Assembly (NCBI RefSeq): GCF_900141765.1 | Contig: NZ_FSRK01000001.1 | Location: forward strand, 1,054,001 to 1,118,000 | Length of the DNA: 64,000 nucleotides | Direction of reading: 5' to 3' | From: Epilithonimonas zeae | GTDB lineage: Bacteria > Bacteroidota > Bacteroidia > Flavobacteriales > Weeksellaceae | Shown: positions 60,940 through 64,000 of the stretch, one piece after another | How positions within the stretch are numbered: position 1 is the stretch's first letter | How the letters are laid out: each line of letters opens with the position of its first letter | The notes under the pieces: model-generated | Seen by the model: the letters and a program-made list of their open reading frames with translations, nothing else | Told to the model about the DNA's origin: nothing | Database searches by the model: none | Translations under genes and position numbers: made by a program

Positions 60940-62706
60940 TTATTTGTACATATTGTCATAGAGATCTTGGAACTCCGCTTTGATCGCTTTTCTTTTTAGT
61001 TTTAGCGTTGGTGTAAGAAGTCCGTCATCTATTGTCCAAACTTTTGGCGTCAATTCGATTTTTTTGATCTGTTCCCATTTTCCAAGATGTTGATTGATTT
61101 TCTCAATTTCCTGTTCTATTCTAGATTTCACGGCAGGATTGGCCGCAATTTCTTTCGGTGAATCTGAGATTTTAACGTTATGAAGTTCTGCCCAGTTTTT
61201 AGTAAAGGCAAAATCTGGTTGTATCAACGCGCAAGGCATTTTTTCGCCGTCGCCGACTACCATTATTTGTTCAATGAATTTTGAAGCTTTCGCAAGATTT
61301 TCGATGACCTGAGGCGCAACAAATTTCCCTCCGGAAGTTTTGAACATTTCTTTTTTTCTATCGGTAATGAAAAGGAAATTATCCTCATCAATCATTCCGA
61401 TATCGCCAGTTTTGAAATAACCATCATCCGTAAAAGCTTCCTTGGTTTTTTCTTCATCTTTATAATAAGCTTCGAAGACAGAAGGACCTTTCACAACAAT
61501 TTCGCCGTCAGATTCTATTCTAACTTTCACGTTTTCCAACGGAATCCCAACAGAACCAGCTTTCACTTTTCCGAAAGCATTCACGGAAATTACAGGTGAA
61601 GTTTCCGTCAAGCCATAACCTTCCAAAATCGGAATTCCGGCAGCGTGAAACATATTATTCAAACGCTTAGATAAAGCCGCAGAACCGGAAACCAAAGTAA
61701 TTAAATTGCCACCTAAACCTTCTCTCCACTTTTTGAAGACCAATTTGTCTGCAATCGTGTGCATAAAAGATTTTGGTTGCCCGATTTCATATTTCTCAGC
61801 AATCCCTAATGACCAAAGGAAAATTTTGGATTTCAATCCGCCTGCAGCAGTTCCTTTATTATAGATAGAATCGTAAACTTTTTCCACCAATCTTGGAACA
61901 ACGGTCATATATTGTGGATGAACTTCCTTCACATTGTCTCCAATCTTCTCGATGCTTTCAGCAAAATAAATAGAAATTCCATTACTTAAATATAGATAGA
62001 AAATCATCCTTTCGAAAACGTGGCAAATTGGTAGAAAACTGAGCGCTTTCAGTTCTTTATAATCAATGCTTTTATCTTTCGGGATTCTTGGTGTGCTTGC
62101 TGTAACATTCGCAACCAAATTGTTGTGGGTTAACTGAACACCTTTTGGTTTTCCAGTTGTTCCAGAAGTGTAAATAATCGTCGCCAAATCCTCCGGATTG
62201 ATTGCTCTGGAAAGGTCATCAACTTCGATTTGAGTTGATTCATTCTCGCCAAGGTCAAGAATTTCGTTCCAGTTTGGAGCGCCATCGATTTCTTCAAATG
62301 TAAAAACGCCAACCAATGACGGGATTTCTGGTTTTGCGTTGGTTAATTTTTTATATAATTCAGCATCGGAAACAAAGCAATATTTAATCTCAGAATTATT
62401 GAAAATATAAACATAGTCCTCCTCAGAAATAGTCGGATAAACTGGAACCGTTACAACTCCAATCTGTGAAATTCCCAAATCCATAACCGCCCATTCCGTT
62501 CTGTTATTGGAAGTTATGAGTCCAATTTTGTCGCCCGGTTTTATACCCAATTTTAAAAGTCCACGAGATATTTTATTACCTTGATTGATGAACTCTGCAG
62601 TGGAAGTTTTTATCCATTTGCCATTTTTCTTCGTGACAAGACAATCTTCGTTAGGGAATTTTTCCAAAGCCAGCGTGGAAAAGTCAAATATTCTTTTAAC
62701 GTTCAT
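60940..62706 (-). CDS. long-chain fatty acid-CoA ligase (AMP-forming)
   Basis: 588 residues. The AMP-binding loop IIYTSGTTGKPKGV lies near residue 180, the second motif GYGLTETSPVIS follows, and the hinge GYFKTGDIGMIDED is intact. The closing lysine is in LTPTLKLKRKAI. The enzyme activates fatty acids to acyl-CoA via acyl-AMP. It is divergent from an acyl-CoA dehydrogenase, together forming a beta-oxidation entry pair. The shared intergenic region is AT-rich, with a short TTTAC-N6-GTAAA dyad (62741-62756). Confidence 0.92.
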   Translation of the reverse strand: MNVKRIFDFSTLALEKFPNEDCLVTKKNGKWIKTSTAEFINQGNKISRGLLKLGIKPGDKIGLITSNNRTEWAVMDLGISQIGVVTVPVYPTISEEDYVYIFNNSEIKYCFVSDAELYKKLTNAKPEIPSLVGVFTFEEIDGAPNWNEILDLGENESTQIEVDDLSRAINPEDLATIIYTSGTTGKPKGVQLTHNNLVANVTASTPRIPKDKSIDYKELKALSFLPICHVFERMIFYLYLSNGISIYFAESIEKIGDNVKEVHPQYMTVVPRLVEKVYDSIYNKGTAAGGLKSKIFLWSLGIAEKYEIGQPKSFMHTIADKLVFKKWREGLGGNLITLVSGSAALSKRLNNMFHAAGIPILEGYGLTETSPVISVNAFGKVKAGSVGIPLENVKVRIESDGEIVVKGPSVFEAYYKDEEKTKEAFTDDGYFKTGDIGMIDEDNFLFITDRKKEMFKTSGGKFVAPQVIENLAKASKFIEQIMVVGDGEKMPCALIQPDFAFTKNWAELHNVKISDSPKEIAANPAVKSRIEQEIEKINQHLGKWEQIKKIELTPKVWTIDDGLLTPTLKLKRKAIKAEFQDLYDNMYK

Positions 62707-62854
62707 AAAATATCTTTATTAATATATTATTAAAATTGAGTTTACATTATCGTAAATATAATTTTTTTTTCTAAGATAACAAAATCTTGTATTTGTCTTT
62801 GATTTTTTGCCAAAAAGTTTATATTTACGAACGAAAAATATAATAAAAAACCTT

Positions 62855-63997
62855 ATGGATTTCAATCTTACAGAAGAACAACAGATGATTCAACAGGCCG
62901 CAAGAGATTTTGCCAATGCAGAACTTTTGGAAGGTGTTATAGAAAGAGATAATGAACAGAAATTTCCTTATGATGCTGTCAAAAAGATGGGCGAAATGGG
63001 ATTTTTGGGAATGATGGTTGACCCAAAATATGGTGGTGCAGGCTTGGATAGCATTTCTTATGTTTTGGCAATGGAAGAGATTGCAAAAATTGATGCCTCT
63101 GCTGCCGTTGTGATGTCGGTTAATAACTCTTTGGTTTGTGCAGGTCTGGAAAAATTCTGTAATGAGGAGCAAAAAATGAAATACCTGAAACCACTTGCAA
63201 GTGGCGAAGTAATTGGTGCTTTTGCTTTATCTGAGCCGGAAGCGGGTTCGGATGCAACTTCTCAGTCCACAACGGCTGAAGACAAAGGCGATTATTATTT
63301 GTTGAACGGAACCAAAAACTGGATTACCAACGGTGGAAATGCAACTTATTATATCGTAATTGCACAGACTCATCCGGAGAAAAAACACAAAGGAATCAAT
63401 GCTTTTATTGTTGAGAAAGGTTGGGAAGGTTTTGTTGTTGGAAAGAAAGAAGATAAATTAGGAATTAGAGGAAGTGACACGCATTCTTTGATGTTTACGG
63501 ATGTGAAAGTTCCAAAAGAAAATAGGATTGGAGAAGATGGTTTCGGTTTCGCTTTTGCGATGGCTGTTTTAAATGGCGGTAGAATCGGGATTGCTTCTCA
63601 GGCTTTAGGAATAGCTTCCGGAGCTTACGAATTGTCTCTAAAATATGCTAAAGAAAGAAAATCTTTCGGAACAGAAATTATCAATCATCAGGCAATTGCA
63701 TTCAAATTGGCAGATATGCACACCAGTATTATGGCGGCGAGAATGTTGATTTACAAAGCGGCTGCTGAAAAAGATGAAGGAAAAGATATCTCAGAAAGTG
63801 GCGCAATGGCGAAATTGTATGCTTCTCAGGTGGCGATGGACACAACAGTAGAAGCCGTTCAAATCCACGGTGGTTACGGTTATGTGAAAGAATATCACGT
63901 GGAAAGAATGATGCGTGATGCAAAAATCACTCAGATTTACGAAGGAACTTCTGAGATTCAAAAGATTGTGATTTCAAGAGCGATATCCAAGAAATAA
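62855..63997 (+). CDS. acyl-CoA dehydrogenase
   Basis: 380 residues from the ATG at 62855 (MDFNLTEEQQMIQQ), the normal start for this family; a longer in-frame reading is not supported. FAD-binding hallmarks are FALSEPEAGSDATS and KNWITNGGNATYY. The catalytic base lies in IYEGTSEIQ near residue 362, after QIHGGYGYVKEYHVERMMRD. It oxidises acyl-CoA to enoyl-CoA, passing electrons to ETF. Short- or branched-chain preference is likely from the sequence group but not sure. It ends three bases before the window edge. Confidence 0.94.
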   Translation: MDFNLTEEQQMIQQAARDFANAELLEGVIERDNEQKFPYDAVKKMGEMGFLGMMVDPKYGGAGLDSISYVLAMEEIAKIDASAAVVMSVNNSLVCAGLEKFCNEEQKMKYLKPLASGEVIGAFALSEPEAGSDATSQSTTAEDKGDYYLLNGTKNWITNGGNATYYIVIAQTHPEKKHKGINAFIVEKGWEGFVVGKKEDKLGIRGSDTHSLMFTDVKVPKENRIGEDGFGFAFAMAVLNGGRIGIASQALGIASGAYELSLKYAKERKSFGTEIINHQAIAFKLADMHTSIMAARMLIYKAAAEKDEGKDISESGAMAKLYASQVAMDTTVEAVQIHGGYGYVKEYHVERMMRDAKITQIYEGTSEIQKIVISRAISKK

Positions 63998-64000
63998 TTT

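Overview
The window looks like a chromosomal segment from a low-GC member of the Bacteroidota, most likely family Weeksellaceae (Chryseobacterium/Epilithonimonas group). The evidence is AT-rich intergenic DNA, promoter boxes of the Bacteroidota type TAnnTTTG, type IX secretion (T9SS) sorting tails on secreted proteins, a TonB-dependent receptor, Bat-family proteins, a fused ResB/CcsA cytochrome c assembly protein and a PNGase F-type glycosidase. I see no phage, transposase, CRISPR array, rRNA or tRNA. This is mostly core chromosome with intergenic repeats.

Layout. 0-9.3 kb: the end of an esterase gene, a GHMP (mevalonate-type) kinase, a UbiA prenyltransferase, an S1/P1 nuclease, uvrA, and a run of small lipoprotein or secreted-protein genes. 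9.6-13.4 kb: the two subunits of a 3-oxoacid CoA-transferase, split by two opposite-strand genes (a possible immunity-like protein and an ABC exporter). 13.5-17.3 kb: a DUF4197 protein and a tight operon of DUF72, a sirtuin lacking zinc cysteines, and a GNAT-nitrilase fusion. 17.3-20.5 kb: a TonB-dependent receptor behind a SAM-I riboswitch with a terminator. 20.7-33.6 kb: a long minus-strand stretch with a copper-type P-type ATPase carrying four metal-binding motifs, a serine hydrolase with a carbohydrate-binding-like tail, an S41 peptidase and alpha/beta-hydrolase pair, a transporter, a membrane aspartic protease beside an XRE membrane regulator, an AraC regulator with a CxxC domain, and a T9SS beta-helix protein.

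33.7-45.3 kb: an aldo/keto reductase, an RRM protein, a PAP2-BlaI-DUF4153 operon, pdhA and the E2 gene of pyruvate dehydrogenase (with a LacI-type operator candidate upstream), a degenerate 41-bp tandem repeat, a DUF2490 protein, a small (p)ppGpp-hydrolase-like protein and ftsK. 45.6-64 kb: fused ccsBA, two SPFH proteins, a small Arc-like protein too short for most gene finders, a lipoprotein phosphatase, a T9SS-exported PNGase F homologue, an AAA protein with degenerate Walker motifs, an ABC-2 transporter, a BatC/BatD-like pair, MarC, and a divergent acyl-CoA ligase / acyl-CoA dehydrogenase pair.

How genes fit together. Acetyl-CoA and acyl-CoA metabolism recurs (CoA-transferase, PDH, acyl-CoA ligase, acyl-CoA dehydrogenase, sirtuin, GNAT). 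Envelope functions dominate the rest. The most interesting items are the SAM-riboswitch-controlled TonB receptor, the acyl writer/eraser-like operon with a zinc-less sirtuin, the degenerate AAA protein, the 41-bp repeat array, the LacI-like box before pdhA and two candidate leaderless transcripts. No single locus clearly stands out as a wholly new system.
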